Positions 1 through 7,590 of a DNA stretch of 32,240 nucleotides are shown one piece after another. The position numbers and the translations under genes were made by a program. The notes under the pieces are model-generated. The model was not told the DNA's origin. It saw only the letters and a list, made by a program, of their open reading frames with translations, and ran no database searches. The DNA lies in NCBI RefSeq assembly GCF_001462455.1, contig NZ_LNTD01000059.1:1-32240 (forward strand), read 5' to 3'. This DNA comes from Cellulomonas sp. B6 (GTDB taxonomy: Bacteria; Actinomycetota; Actinomycetes; Actinomycetales; Cellulomonadaceae). Position 1 is the first letter of the stretch; every line of letters begins with the position of its first letter.

Positions 1-3
1 ACC

Positions 4-9
4 AGGAGG
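4..9 (+). promoter_or_regulatory. Ribosome binding site of the GH1 gene
   Basis: AGGAGG lies 5 bases before the ATG at 15. It is a near-perfect Shine-Dalgarno sequence and fixes this start. Its promoter is outside the window. Confidence 0.85.
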
Positions 10-14
10 ACCCC

Positions 15-1406
15 ATGACCCGCCCGTTCCCGCGCCTGCCCGCCGGCTTCCGGTTCGGCTCCGCGACCGCCGCGTACCAGGTCGAGGGCGCGTGGGACGT
101 CGACGGCAAGGGCCCGAGCATCTGGGACGAGTTCACGCACCGCGGCGGCACCGTGCGGCACGGCCACACCGGGGACGTCGCCAACGACTTCTACCACCGG
201 TACGCCGAGGACGTCGCGACCGTCGCGGCGGGCGGCGTGCACGACCACCGGTTCTCGATCAGCTGGCCGCGCGTCGTGCCCGCGGGCACCGGCGAGGTGA
301 ACGCGGCGGGCCTGGACTTCTACGACCGCGTCGTCGACGCGCTGCTCACGGCGGGGGTGCAGCCCGTCCCGACGCTCTACCACTGGGACCTGCCGCTCGC
401 GCTGCAGGAGCAGGGCGGCTGGTTCGCGCGCGCGACGGCCGACGCGTTCGCCGAGTACGTCGCGCACGTCGTCGACCGGCTCGGCGACCGCGTGGGCACG
501 TGGCTGACGATGAACGAGACGAGCGTCCACACGCTCTACGGGCACGGGCTCACCGACCACGCGCCGGGCCTCGGGCTGGGGGTCGACGCGATGCTCGCGG
601 GCCACCACCAGCTGCTCGCGCACGCGCGCGCGGTCGAGGTGCTGCGCGCGGCCGGGCCGTCCCGGGTGGGGATCGTCAACCAGCACTACCCCGTGCACGC
701 GGCGTCCGACGACCCGGCGGACGTCGAGGCCGCGGCGGCGTTCGCGGCGCTCACGGTGTGGGCGTTCTCCGACCCGGTGCTCGCGGGCCGCTACCCCGAG
801 GGCGTCGCCGAGCCGCTGGCCGACGCCGTCGCCGCGCACGGCGGAGACCTGGCCGCCGACCTGGTCCGGATCGCCGCACCGCTCGACGTGTACGGCGTCA
901 ACTACTACGAGCCGACCATGATCGAGGCGCCGCGCGCCGGCAAGGACTACCGCGGCGTGCTCGAGGTCGACGTGCCCGAGGGCCTGCCGTTCTCACCCGT
1001 GCCGTACCCGTCCGCCGAGCGCACCGACTTCGGCTGGTCGATCGCCCCCGAGGGGCTGACGCGTGCCCTCGTCGAGCTGCGCGACCGGTACCCGACCCTG
1101 CCGCCGGTGGTCGTGACCGAGAACGGCGCGTCGTTCCACGACGGCCCGCCGGACGCCGAGGGCCGCGTGCGCGACCCGCGGCGCATCGCCTTCCTGGCCG
1201 CGCACCTGCACGCGGTCGAGGACGCGGTGACCGCGGGCGTCGACGTGCGCGGGTACTACGTGTGGTCGGCGGTCGACAACTTCGAGTGGGCCGCCGGGTA
1301 CGACGAGTCCTTCGGGCTCGTGCACGTCGACCGTGACACGCTCGTGCGCACGCCCAAGGACTCGTGGGCGTGGCTGCGGGACGTCGTCGCGGCGCAGGAC
1401 GCCTGA
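15..1406 (+). CDS. GH1 family beta-glucosidase
   Basis: A 463-residue glycoside hydrolase family 1 enzyme, full length for the family (about 440-480 residues). The N-terminus has the GH1 signature GFRFGSATAAYQVEG. The acid/base glutamate is in TMNE (E168) and the nucleophile is in VVTENG (E369). The C-terminal VWSAVDNFEWAAGYDESFG matches the aglycone-site loop (W-S-x-x-DNFEW-x-x-GY). There is no signal peptide, so it should act in the cytoplasm on imported beta-glucosides such as cello-oligosaccharides, releasing glucose by retaining hydrolysis. Exact substrate (beta-glucoside, beta-galactoside or beta-fucoside) cannot be read from sequence. Its start is set by AGGAGG at 4-9. Genes upstream, possibly a sugar transporter operon, are outside the window. 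It converges on the exporter gene at 1471. Confidence 0.95.
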   Translation: MTRPFPRLPAGFRFGSATAAYQVEGAWDVDGKGPSIWDEFTHRGGTVRHGHTGDVANDFYHRYAEDVATVAAGGVHDHRFSISWPRVVPAGTGEVNAAGLDFYDRVVDALLTAGVQPVPTLYHWDLPLALQEQGGWFARATADAFAEYVAHVVDRLGDRVGTWLTMNETSVHTLYGHGLTDHAPGLGLGVDAMLAGHHQLLAHARAVEVLRAAGPSRVGIVNQHYPVHAASDDPADVEAAAAFAALTVWAFSDPVLAGRYPEGVAEPLADAVAAHGGDLAADLVRIAAPLDVYGVNYYEPTMIEAPRAGKDYRGVLEVDVPEGLPFSPVPYPSAERTDFGWSIAPEGLTRALVELRDRYPTLPPVVVTENGASFHDGPPDAEGRVRDPRRIAFLAAHLHAVEDAVTAGVDVRGYYVWSAVDNFEWAAGYDESFGLVHVDRDTLVRTPKDSWAWLRDVVAAQDA

Positions 1407-1470
1407 CCGCGCCGGTCGCGCGTCCGCACGGGGTGCCCGTCGCGCGCGGGGCGCCCGCCCTGCACGAGGC

Positions 1471-2751
1471 TCAGTGCTCGAAGCCCCACTCGCGGTCGGT
1501 CACCATGCGCGCCACGGCCAGGCCGACCGCGAGCGCGGTCACGACGAGCGCGGCCGAGACGCCGTACGTGAGCGCCTGCGTGACGTCGCCGTTGTTGAGG
1601 TAGTACATGGCCCGGTAGGCGGGCACGCCGGGGACCATGATCGTCACCGCGGGCACGTAGACCGTGATGCGCGGGATGTTGAGCCGCGGCGCGACCCACG
1701 CGGCGCCGAGACCGACGAGGAACGCGGCGATCGCGGCGGCGGCCTGCGGCGGCCAGTCGAGCAGCAGGACCGCCTCGATGCGCAGCAGGTTCGGCACCGC
1801 GGCGACGCTCGCGGCCGCGAGCGCCATGCGCCACGGGCTGTTGAACATCAGCGCGAAGCCGAGCACGCCGACGAACGACGCGACGAGCCGCAGCGTCGTC
1901 ATGAGCGCCGGGTCGAGCGTGAGCGCGACCGGGGGGTCGGGGCTCAGGCCGACGGCGATCGACACGACCCACACCGCGAACGCGGCGGACACGAAGATCA
2001 TGAGTGCCCACGTCAGTCGCGCGACGCCCGCCGAGAAGTCGAGCTTGGCCAGGTCGAGCGCGCCCGTGACCAGCGGGAACCCGGGGACCAGGAACAGCGC
2101 GGCGGCCACGTACCCGGCCTCGTGGACGGGGCCGGTGACGCCGAGGGCGTGCAGGGCCTGCACGAACCCGAGGTACCCCAGGCTCGACAGCGCGCCCGCG
2201 AGCATCGTGACGCCGAACTGGTTGAACCCGCGGTGCAGCATGATGCGCCGCAGGCCCTGCCCCAGGAACGCGCCGAGGAACGCGCCGATCACCTCGACCG
2301 GGCCGCCGTTGTTGAGGAACGCGAACGCGGCGCACGCGATCGCCGCCCACAGCGCGTTGAGCGCGACCGGGTACAGCGGCGGCTTGGCGGTGATGCGGTC
2401 GATCTCGGCACCGACGTCCTCGACCGTGACGGGTGCGCGCGCCTCGACCCGCTGGGCCAGCAGCTCGAGCTCGGCGAGCCGGTCGGTGTTGACCCCGACG
2501 GTCCGCACCTCGGTGACCTCGGTGCGGAACGTGCGCCCCCGGTGGGACGTCGTGGTGATCTCGGTGAGCGTGACGTGCGCGTGGTGGCGCTCGATCCCCA
2601 GCGCGTGCGCGATCCGCCCCATCGACGCCTTGACGCGGTACGAGCCGGTGCCGGCGGACAGGCTGAGACGTCCGACGCGCAGCACGACGCCCGAGCGGCG
2701 GATCAGCTCGAGCTCGGCGTCGTCAGGTTCGGTGGGCACGGCCCCCATCAT
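1471..2751 (-). CDS. ThrE-family threonine/serine exporter-like membrane protein
   Basis: About 426 residues. The soluble N-terminal part (to about residue 125) resembles the ThrE N-terminal domain (old DUF1212): RRSGVVLRVGRLSLSAGTGSYRVKASMGRIAHALG, then a beta-rich stretch. It is followed by roughly ten hydrophobic segments, including FNQFGVTMLAGALSS and LVPGFPLVTGALDL, which fit the DUF1212 plus DUF3815 ThrE architecture of Corynebacterium. Known members export threonine and serine by proton antiport, so that is the expected role; the substrate is inferred. Two adjacent ATG codons (2751, 2748) and an in-frame GTG (2739) compete as start, and none has a strong ribosome binding site. A TAGGGC at 2789-2784 could be the -10 box. 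The gene is monocistronic and convergent with the GH1 gene. Confidence 0.85.
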   Translation of the reverse strand: MMGAVPTEPDDAELELIRRSGVVLRVGRLSLSAGTGSYRVKASMGRIAHALGIERHHAHVTLTEITTTSHRGRTFRTEVTEVRTVGVNTDRLAELELLAQRVEARAPVTVEDVGAEIDRITAKPPLYPVALNALWAAIACAAFAFLNNGGPVEVIGAFLGAFLGQGLRRIMLHRGFNQFGVTMLAGALSSLGYLGFVQALHALGVTGPVHEAGYVAAALFLVPGFPLVTGALDLAKLDFSAGVARLTWALMIFVSAAFAVWVVSIAVGLSPDPPVALTLDPALMTTLRLVASFVGVLGFALMFNSPWRMALAAASVAAVPNLLRIEAVLLLDWPPQAAAAIAAFLVGLGAAWVAPRLNIPRITVYVPAVTIMVPGVPAYRAMYYLNNGDVTQALTYGVSAALVVTALAVGLAVARMVTDREWGFEH

Positions 2752-2945
2752 GACGGGGGTGGGACGCGCCCGGCGGGACGTCGGCCCTACGCGGACACCC
2801 GTCCGACCGGTCCGCACCACCGCCGCCCCCGTCGCCCCCTCCCTCCGTCCGCCGGGCCGGTCGTCCGTCGTGCCGCCGGCCGCCGAGGCGCACCGATCAC
2901 GGGGTCGCGCGGACCGCCCGCGTGCTCCGCGCGACCGCGAGCGCG

Positions 2946-4163
2946 TCAGGGCAGGTCGGCCGCCGCGCGACGTTCCTGGTCGCGGGCACGCTCGGCGGCC
3001 GACGACGCCCGGTCGAGCTCGCGCCCCGCGGCGCGCAGCGCCTTCTCCCGCTCACGCGCGCGCGTGCGCGCCGTCACGAGGCGCTCGTCGACGCGCGGCA
3101 GCCGGGCGCGCGCCTCGGCGAGCCGACGCCGGACGTCGGCCAGCGCGTGCACCAGCTCCTCCTCGGCCGCGTACGCCTGCGCCGACTCCCGCTCGGCGTC
3201 CTCGAGCGCCGTCGTCGCGTCCCGCTCGGCCGTCGCGGCGGCCTCGTGCCGTTCGGCCACGCGATCGAGGTCGCGTTGGGCCGCCTCCGCCGCCGTGACC
3301 GCGCGCGCGTGGCGCTCCCGCGCACGGGCGCCCTCCCGTTCACGGCGCTCGTGCTCGCGGTCCCGTGCCGCCCGCGCGCGGTCGGCCCCACCGTCGTCCC
3401 GACCGCGCGCCGTCGACGCACGGCCCCGCGCGCCGCCCGTACCGGGACCGGCGGACTCTCCCGCCGCTCCGTCCCCCGGGTCGACGACCGCGGCGCCGGA
3501 GCCCTGCCGCCGGGCACGGCCCGCGCCACCACTCCCGGGTGCGGTCCCGCCGTCGGCAGCCCCGCCGCCCGCGCCCGCCTCGGCGGAGGCACCGGCACCG
3601 GCACGACGGGCGGTGCGCGCGTCGTCGGCGTCACCGCCGTCGCCGTCCGCCCCGCCGTCCGCACCTGCGACCTCGTCACCCCCGCTCCCGACGCCCCCGA
3701 ACCCGACGTGCTCGGTGCCGTGCGTGAGCGTCCCGGCCGCGACCGCGTCGGCGACGCGGGGGTCGGCGAGCGCGGCGGTGAGCGTCCGCTCGACCTCCTG
3801 GGCGGCGGCCGCCGAGACCGGCTGCCCGGCCGCGGCCGCGAGGCGGCGCGCCTGCGCGGCCCAGCCGGCGACGAGCGCGCGACGTCGCCTGCCGAGGTCG
3901 CGCAGCGCGGGCCCGTCGAGCGACCGCTCGGCGTCGCGCAGGCTCTCGCCGAGGTCGCGCAGCGTGCCCGCGAGCGTGGGGTCGTCCCGGACCAGCAGGT
4001 TCACGGCCGCGGCGGCGAGGGTGGGTTTGCGCAGCGCGCCGATGCGCCGGGCCAGGTCCCGGTCCTGCGCGGCGCGTGCCGCGCGCGCGGCGGCGTCGCG
4101 GCGCGCGACGAAGTCGTCGAGCGGCCCGCCGTACAGGTCGTCGACGACGTCGTCCAGGCTCAC
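2946..4163 (-). CDS. Alanine/arginine-rich coiled-coil protein, function unknown
   Basis: About 405 residues from GTG 4163 (a second GTG lies at 4166). The first 160 residues form a compact helical domain with LYGGPLDDFVARRDAAARAARAA and LRKPTLAAAAVNLLVRDDP. A Gly/Ala/Asp-rich low-complexity linker follows (about residues 170-260). The rest is a long charged coiled coil with heptad-like Glu/Arg/Ala patterns and several RER/ERE tracts. There is no signal peptide or membrane segment. I recognise this as a type of uncharacterised protein common in actinobacteria, but I know no function. It follows the small gene at 4224-4535 on the same strand, separated by a palindrome at 4200-4223. Confidence 0.75.
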   Translation of the reverse strand: MSLDDVVDDLYGGPLDDFVARRDAAARAARAAQDRDLARRIGALRKPTLAAAAVNLLVRDDPTLAGTLRDLGESLRDAERSLDGPALRDLGRRRRALVAGWAAQARRLAAAAGQPVSAAAAQEVERTLTAALADPRVADAVAAGTLTHGTEHVGFGGVGSGGDEVAGADGGADGDGGDADDARTARRAGAGASAEAGAGGGAADGGTAPGSGGAGRARRQGSGAAVVDPGDGAAGESAGPGTGGARGRASTARGRDDGGADRARAARDREHERREREGARARERHARAVTAAEAAQRDLDRVAERHEAAATAERDATTALEDAERESAQAYAAEEELVHALADVRRRLAEARARLPRVDERLVTARTRAREREKALRAAGRELDRASSAAERARDQERRAAADLP

Positions 4164-4199
4164 CACCGCCCCAGCGTGCCCGTCCGCGCGAACCCCCAC

Positions 4200-4223
4200 C
4201 ACCCCCGGGGCGCCCCGGGGGTG
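4200..4223 (-). terminator. 24-bp perfect palindrome between two minus-strand genes
   Basis: The 24 bases are exactly self-complementary (CACCCCCGGGGC followed by its reverse complement). The palindrome begins directly after the stop codon of the 103-residue gene and ends 37 bases before the next gene on the same strand. As RNA it would form a GC-only hairpin with about ten pairs and a small loop. It may terminate, attenuate, or protect the upstream mRNA end. There is no T-tract, as is usual in high-GC actinobacteria. Confidence 0.6.
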
Positions 4224-4535
4224 TCAGGTCCCGGGGTCGCGGCGCCGCGGCGGGTACCAGCGGTTGCCGTAGCGGCGGACGAGCCTGCCGTCGCTGATCT
4301 CGGCGAGCTCGTCGAGGCGTTCGAGCACGGCCCACGCGACGCGGCGCGCCTGACCGTCGCCGGGCGACTCGAACCGCACGGTCACGCGCGCCTGCCCGCG
4401 GACCACGCCGACGTCGTGCGCCTCGACGGTCGTGAGCGCGCGGGCGGCCTCGACGGCCGCGGGCAGCACGGCCGGCGCCGACGTCCCGGGGCGCAGCAGC
4501 CCGACGTTCGCGGTCACGCGGTAGGACGGCACCAT
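4224..4535 (-). CDS. Small conserved hypothetical protein
   Basis: A 103-residue soluble protein beginning MVPSYRVTANVGLLRPGTSA and ending with a basic RRYGNRWYPPRRRDPGT tail. The middle (VGVVRGQARVTVRFESPGDGQARRVAWAVLERLDELAE) looks like an alpha/beta fold with alternating strands and a helix. I do not recognise a function. Its ATG follows the Nudix gene's TGA with no spacing (TGAATG), so it is very probably translated by coupling to the Nudix gene and forms an operon with it. Confidence 0.75.
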   Translation of the reverse strand: MVPSYRVTANVGLLRPGTSAPAVLPAAVEAARALTTVEAHDVGVVRGQARVTVRFESPGDGQARRVAWAVLERLDELAEISDGRLVRRYGNRWYPPRRRDPGT

Positions 4536-4958
4536 TCAGCCCGGCAGCAGACCAGCGAGCCGTCGCGCGACGTCGACGAGCCCCACGCGGTCCAGCGCGT
4601 CGACGTCGGTGAGGGGCACCCACGCGGCCTCGTCGGTGGACCCGTCGACCTCGTGCGCGAGCGCACCGCCCACGACGTGCGCGCGGTACAGGATCCGCAG
4701 CGCGTGCAGGTCGGGCCCCGGTTCGATGCGGTCGGCGCCGGGCACGACGAGCGAGTCGATCCCCAGCAGCTCGTCGACCACGACGTCGTACCCGGTCTCC
4801 TCGCGGACCTCGCGCACGACCGTCTGCTCGGGGTGCTCACCGCCCTCGATCCCGCCGCCGGGCATCGACCAGCCGGTGTGCCCGCCCTCCGACCAGTGCG
4901 CGAGCAGCAGGCGAGCGTCCTGCACGACGACCGCGTACGCGGCGACCCGGGTGTCCAC
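4536..4958 (-). CDS. Nudix hydrolase
   Basis: A 140-residue protein from GTG 4958. It has a complete Nudix box, G-x5-E-x7-REVREETGYD, within SMPGGGIEGGEHPEQTVVRE, so it should bind a divalent metal and hydrolyse a nucleoside diphosphate linked to another group. The size fits a single-domain MutT-like Nudix protein. The substrate is not predictable. An upstream in-frame start (5015) would add residues with no domain character. GTG 4958 is preferred because TAGCGT lies 8 bases upstream, a typical leaderless actinobacterial arrangement. It is the first gene of a minus-strand operon, divergent from the 5081-8438 operon. Confidence 0.9.
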   Translation of the reverse strand: MDTRVAAYAVVVQDARLLLAHWSEGGHTGWSMPGGGIEGGEHPEQTVVREVREETGYDVVVDELLGIDSLVVPGADRIEPGPDLHALRILYRAHVVGGALAHEVDGSTDEAAWVPLTDVDALDRVGLVDVARRLAGLLPG

Positions 4959-4966
4959 GGGCGTGC

Positions 4967-4972
4967 ACGCTA
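4967..4972 (-). promoter_or_regulatory. Putative -10 box of the Nudix gene (leaderless)
   Basis: On the minus strand TAGCGT ends 8 bases before GTG 4958, matching the TAnnnT -10 pattern placed for a transcript that starts at or near the start codon. No clear -35 element is seen. Confidence 0.5.
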
Positions 4973-5070
4973 CCCCCGCGCACCACCGCCCCGCCGGGTC
5001 ACGGACACGTCCCACCTCTCCGGTCGCCGTGGGCGGCGCCCCCGACGATGATCGGACGGTCGTCCCGCTG

Positions 5071-5077
5071 AAGGAGG
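5071..5077 (+). promoter_or_regulatory. Ribosome binding site before GTG 5081
   Basis: AAGGAGG ends only 3 bases before GTG 5081. The spacing is short, but no other in-frame ATG/GTG lies close by, so this remains the best start for the operon. Confidence 0.7.
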
Positions 5078-5080
5078 CCC

Positions 5081-6112
5081 GTGACCAGCACCGCCCCGGT
5101 CCGTGTCGGCACCGCCGACCCGTGGCTGCCGGACCCGCTGCCCGCCGACGTCGACGCCGCGCTCGCCGCGGCCCCCACCTGGCCGGCGCACCTGCGGCCC
5201 GGCGCGGGGGCGACGGCCGCGCTGTGGTCGACGCTCGCGACCCTCGCGGCGCACGACCTGGCCGTCGCGCGGGCCGTCGAGCCGCACCTCGACGCGCTCG
5301 CGATCCTGGAGCAGGCGTGGTCGCCCGCCGACGACGACCGCACGTGGGGCGTGTTCGCGGCCGAGGGCCCGGGGGTGCGGCTGGAGGCCACGCGGCACCC
5401 CGACGGCCCCGCGGACGACGACGGCGAGCACGCGTGGCGGTTGACCGGCACGAAGCCGTGGTGCTCGCTCGCGGACCGCCTCGACGCCGCGCTCGTCACG
5501 GCGTACCTGCCGGACGGCTCGCGCCGGCTGTTCGCCGTCGACCTCACCGACGCGGGCGTGACGCTCGTCGACCAGGCGTGGGCGGCGCGGGGGCTCACCG
5601 AGATCCCGTCGACGCCCGTGGCGTTCGACGACGTGCCGGCCACCGCGGTCGGCGCCCCGGGCTGGTACCTGGAGCGTCCGGGCTTCTGGTGGGGCGGGAT
5701 CGGGGTCGCGGCCTGCTGGTTCGGCGGCGCCGTGGCGCTGGGCCGCACGCTGTGGCAGCACGCGACGACGACCGACGACCGCCTCGTCGCGATGCACCTC
5801 GGCGCGGTCGACGTCGCGCTCACCGACGCGCGGCGCGCGCTCGCGGAGGCCGCGCGCGTGGTCGACGGGAACCTCGACCTGGGCACCCCCGGGACGGTCG
5901 TCGCCAAGCGCGTCCGCGCGACGGTCGCGCGCACGTGCGAGGAGGTCCTCACGCGGGTCGGGCACGCGCTCGGCCCGGCGCCGCTCGCTCTCGACGCCGC
6001 GCACGCCAAACGTGTCGCCGACCTGCAGGTGTACGTGCGACAGCAGCACGCCGAGCGCGACGACGCGTCGCTCGGCGGCACCCTGGCCGCCCGCGGGAAC
6101 GCCCCGTGGTGA
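5081..6112 (+). CDS. Acyl-CoA dehydrogenase-like flavoprotein
   Basis: A 343-residue protein similar in layout to acyl-CoA dehydrogenases but somewhat short. The N-terminal helical part contains LATLAAHDLAVARAVEPHLDALAILEQ. The middle beta domain has the typical WRLTGTKPWCSLADRLDAALVTAYL stretch. The C-terminal helical bundle includes AACWFGGAVALGRTL and VARTCEEVLTRVGHALGPAPLALD. I do not see the canonical catalytic glutamate context, so dehydrogenation of an acyl-CoA is only a family-level guess. It may act on an acyl group or another CH-CH/CH-N substrate. It is the first gene of a three-gene operon; its TGA overlaps the next gene's GTG (GTGA at 6109-6112), which implies translational coupling with the deacetylase-methyltransferase. 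Confidence 0.85.
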   Translation: MTSTAPVRVGTADPWLPDPLPADVDAALAAAPTWPAHLRPGAGATAALWSTLATLAAHDLAVARAVEPHLDALAILEQAWSPADDDRTWGVFAAEGPGVRLEATRHPDGPADDDGEHAWRLTGTKPWCSLADRLDAALVTAYLPDGSRRLFAVDLTDAGVTLVDQAWAARGLTEIPSTPVAFDDVPATAVGAPGWYLERPGFWWGGIGVAACWFGGAVALGRTLWQHATTTDDRLVAMHLGAVDVALTDARRALAEAARVVDGNLDLGTPGTVVAKRVRATVARTCEEVLTRVGHALGPAPLALDAAHAKRVADLQVYVRQQHAERDDASLGGTLAARGNAPW

Positions 6113-7590
6113 CGTTCGACGGGCGCGCACCGGGCACACCCCCGCACGTGTGGGACGAGCCCCTCGCCGCGCTGCCCACGTGGTCGCTGCCGCGCACGCA
6201 CCGCACGGTCGTCGTCGCCGCGCACCCGGACGACGAGACCCTGACCGCGGGCGGGCTGCTCGCCGAGCTCGCGGCCTGCGGCCGCCCGGCCGACGTCGTC
6301 GTGGTGTCGGACGGCGCCGGCTCGCACCCCGGATCACCCACGCTCGCACCGACCGACCTGGTGCGCCGCCGCGTGGACGAGGTGCGGCGCGCGGTCGAGA
6401 TCCTGTCCCCCACGTCGTCCGTGACCCTGCTGGGGCACCCCGACGGCGGGCTGCGCGAGGCGCGCGACGAGATCGCCGCCGACCTGCGGCGCGTGCTGAC
6501 CACCGGGCCCGCCGTCGGCACGCTCGTCACGACGTGGCGCGGCGACGGCCACCGCGACCACCGCGTGGTCGCCGAGGTGTGCGCCGGGCTCGCCGCGGAC
6601 CTGGGCTGCACGCTCGCCGAGGCGCCGCTGTGGCTGTGGCACTGGGCGACGCCCGACGACCCGGCCGTGCCCTGGGAGGCGCTGCGCGTCCTGCCGCTGT
6701 CCGACCACGCGCTCGTCCTCAAGCAGCGCGCGGTCGCCGCGCACGAGACGCAGGTCGAGCCGTTGTCCGACCACCCCGCGGACGCCCCCGTCCTGCACCC
6801 GCGGTTCCTGCGCGGCTTCGCGCGGGACGTCGAGCCGTTCGTCGTGCACGCGCCGACCCGGGCCGTCGCACCGGCCGTCGCACCCGTCGCCGCTCGTCCC
6901 GCCGACGACCCCGCGCCCGCCGACGACCCGGCGTCCGCCGACGACCCCGGGCCCGCCGCGGGCGGGTCGACCCTGCCCGCGTCGTACTTCGACGCGACCT
7001 ACGCGCGGCACGACGACCCGTGGGGCTTCACCGACCGCTGGTACGAGGCCCGCAAGCGCGCGCTGACGCTCGCCGCGCTGCCCGACGAGCGGTACGCGCG
7101 CGTGCTGGAGGTGGGCTGCTCGATCGGCGTCCTCACGGCCGAGCTCGCGCGCCGCGCGGACGCCCTGACCGCCACCGACGTCGCCGACGCGGCGCTCGAC
7201 CGGGCCCGCGAGCGGCTCGGGGACGACGCCCCGCACGTGCGGCTGGTCCGGGGCGCGCTCGGCGGCGACGGGGACGACGCGCTGCCGGGCGGCCCGTTCG
7301 ACCTGGTCGTGCTGTCGGAGGTCGGGTACTACCTGTCGGCCGTCGACCTCGCGGCCGCGCTGCCGGACCTGCTGACCCGGCTCGCGCGCCGCGGCACGCT
7401 GCTGGCGTGCCACTGGCGGCACCCCGTCGAGGACTACCCGCTGCCGGGCGACGCCGTGCACCGGGCGCTCGCGCGTGCGGCCGGGGCCGCGGGCCTGACG
7501 CGGCTGGTCGAGCACCACGAGGCCGACCTGCTGCTGGACGTGTGGAGCCGCGACCCGCGGTCGGTCGCCGAGCGGACGGGGCTGCGGTGA
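6109..7590 (+). CDS. PIG-L deacetylase fused to a NodS-like methyltransferase
   Basis: A 493-residue two-domain protein. Residues 1-255 are a PIG-L/LmbE-type zinc N-deacetylase: AHPDDE at 38-43, GDGHRDH at 145-151 (second histidine motif), and HPDGG at 110-114. Known members deacetylate N-acetylglucosamine-containing small molecules and lipids. Residues 265-282 are a linker with three ADDP-containing repeats. Residues 288-493 form a SAM methyltransferase of the NodS type: YFDATYARHDDPWGF, WYEARKRALTLAALP, motif I VLEVGCSIGVLTAEL, and FDLVVLSEVGYYL. NodS of rhizobia N-methylates deacetylated chitooligosaccharides. The start is GTG 6109, overlapping the upstream stop; the frame stays open upstream to 4609, but that part lacks domain character. 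The plausible joint activity is deacetylation of an amino sugar followed by methylation; the substrate is unknown. Confidence 0.9.
   Translation: MTFDGRAPGTPPHVWDEPLAALPTWSLPRTHRTVVVAAHPDDETLTAGGLLAELAACGRPADVVVVSDGAGSHPGSPTLAPTDLVRRRVDEVRRAVEILSPTSSVTLLGHPDGGLREARDEIAADLRRVLTTGPAVGTLVTTWRGDGHRDHRVVAEVCAGLAADLGCTLAEAPLWLWHWATPDDPAVPWEALRVLPLSDHALVLKQRAVAAHETQVEPLSDHPADAPVLHPRFLRGFARDVEPFVVHAPTRAVAPAVAPVAARPADDPAPADDPASADDPGPAAGGSTLPASYFDATYARHDDPWGFTDRWYEARKRALTLAALPDERYARVLEVGCSIGVLTAELARRADALTATDVADAALDRARERLGDDAPHVRLVRGALGGDGDDALPGGPFDLVVLSEVGYYLSAVDLAAALPDLLTRLARRGTLLACHWRHPVEDYPLPGDAVHRALARAAGAAGLTRLVEHHEADLLLDVWSRDPRSVAERTGLR
6901..6954 (+). repeat. Three 18-bp tandem repeats in the interdomain linker
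   Basis: Three consecutive 18-bp units, each starting GCCGACGACCC, encode ADDPAP, ADDPAS and ADDPGP. The repeats sit exactly between the deacetylase and methyltransferase domains and form a flexible acidic Pro-rich tether. Slippage could change its length between strains. Confidence 0.85.

Noticed and set aside
1405-1417. GACCG/CGGTC hairpin after the GH1 gene as terminator
   Set aside because: The stem is only five base pairs with a 3-base loop and overlaps the stop codon, so support is too weak.
1333-4272. Very long plus-strand open frame of 979 codons
   Set aside because: It runs antisense to the exporter and coiled-coil genes, is Arg-rich with no domain, and is a high-GC shadow frame.
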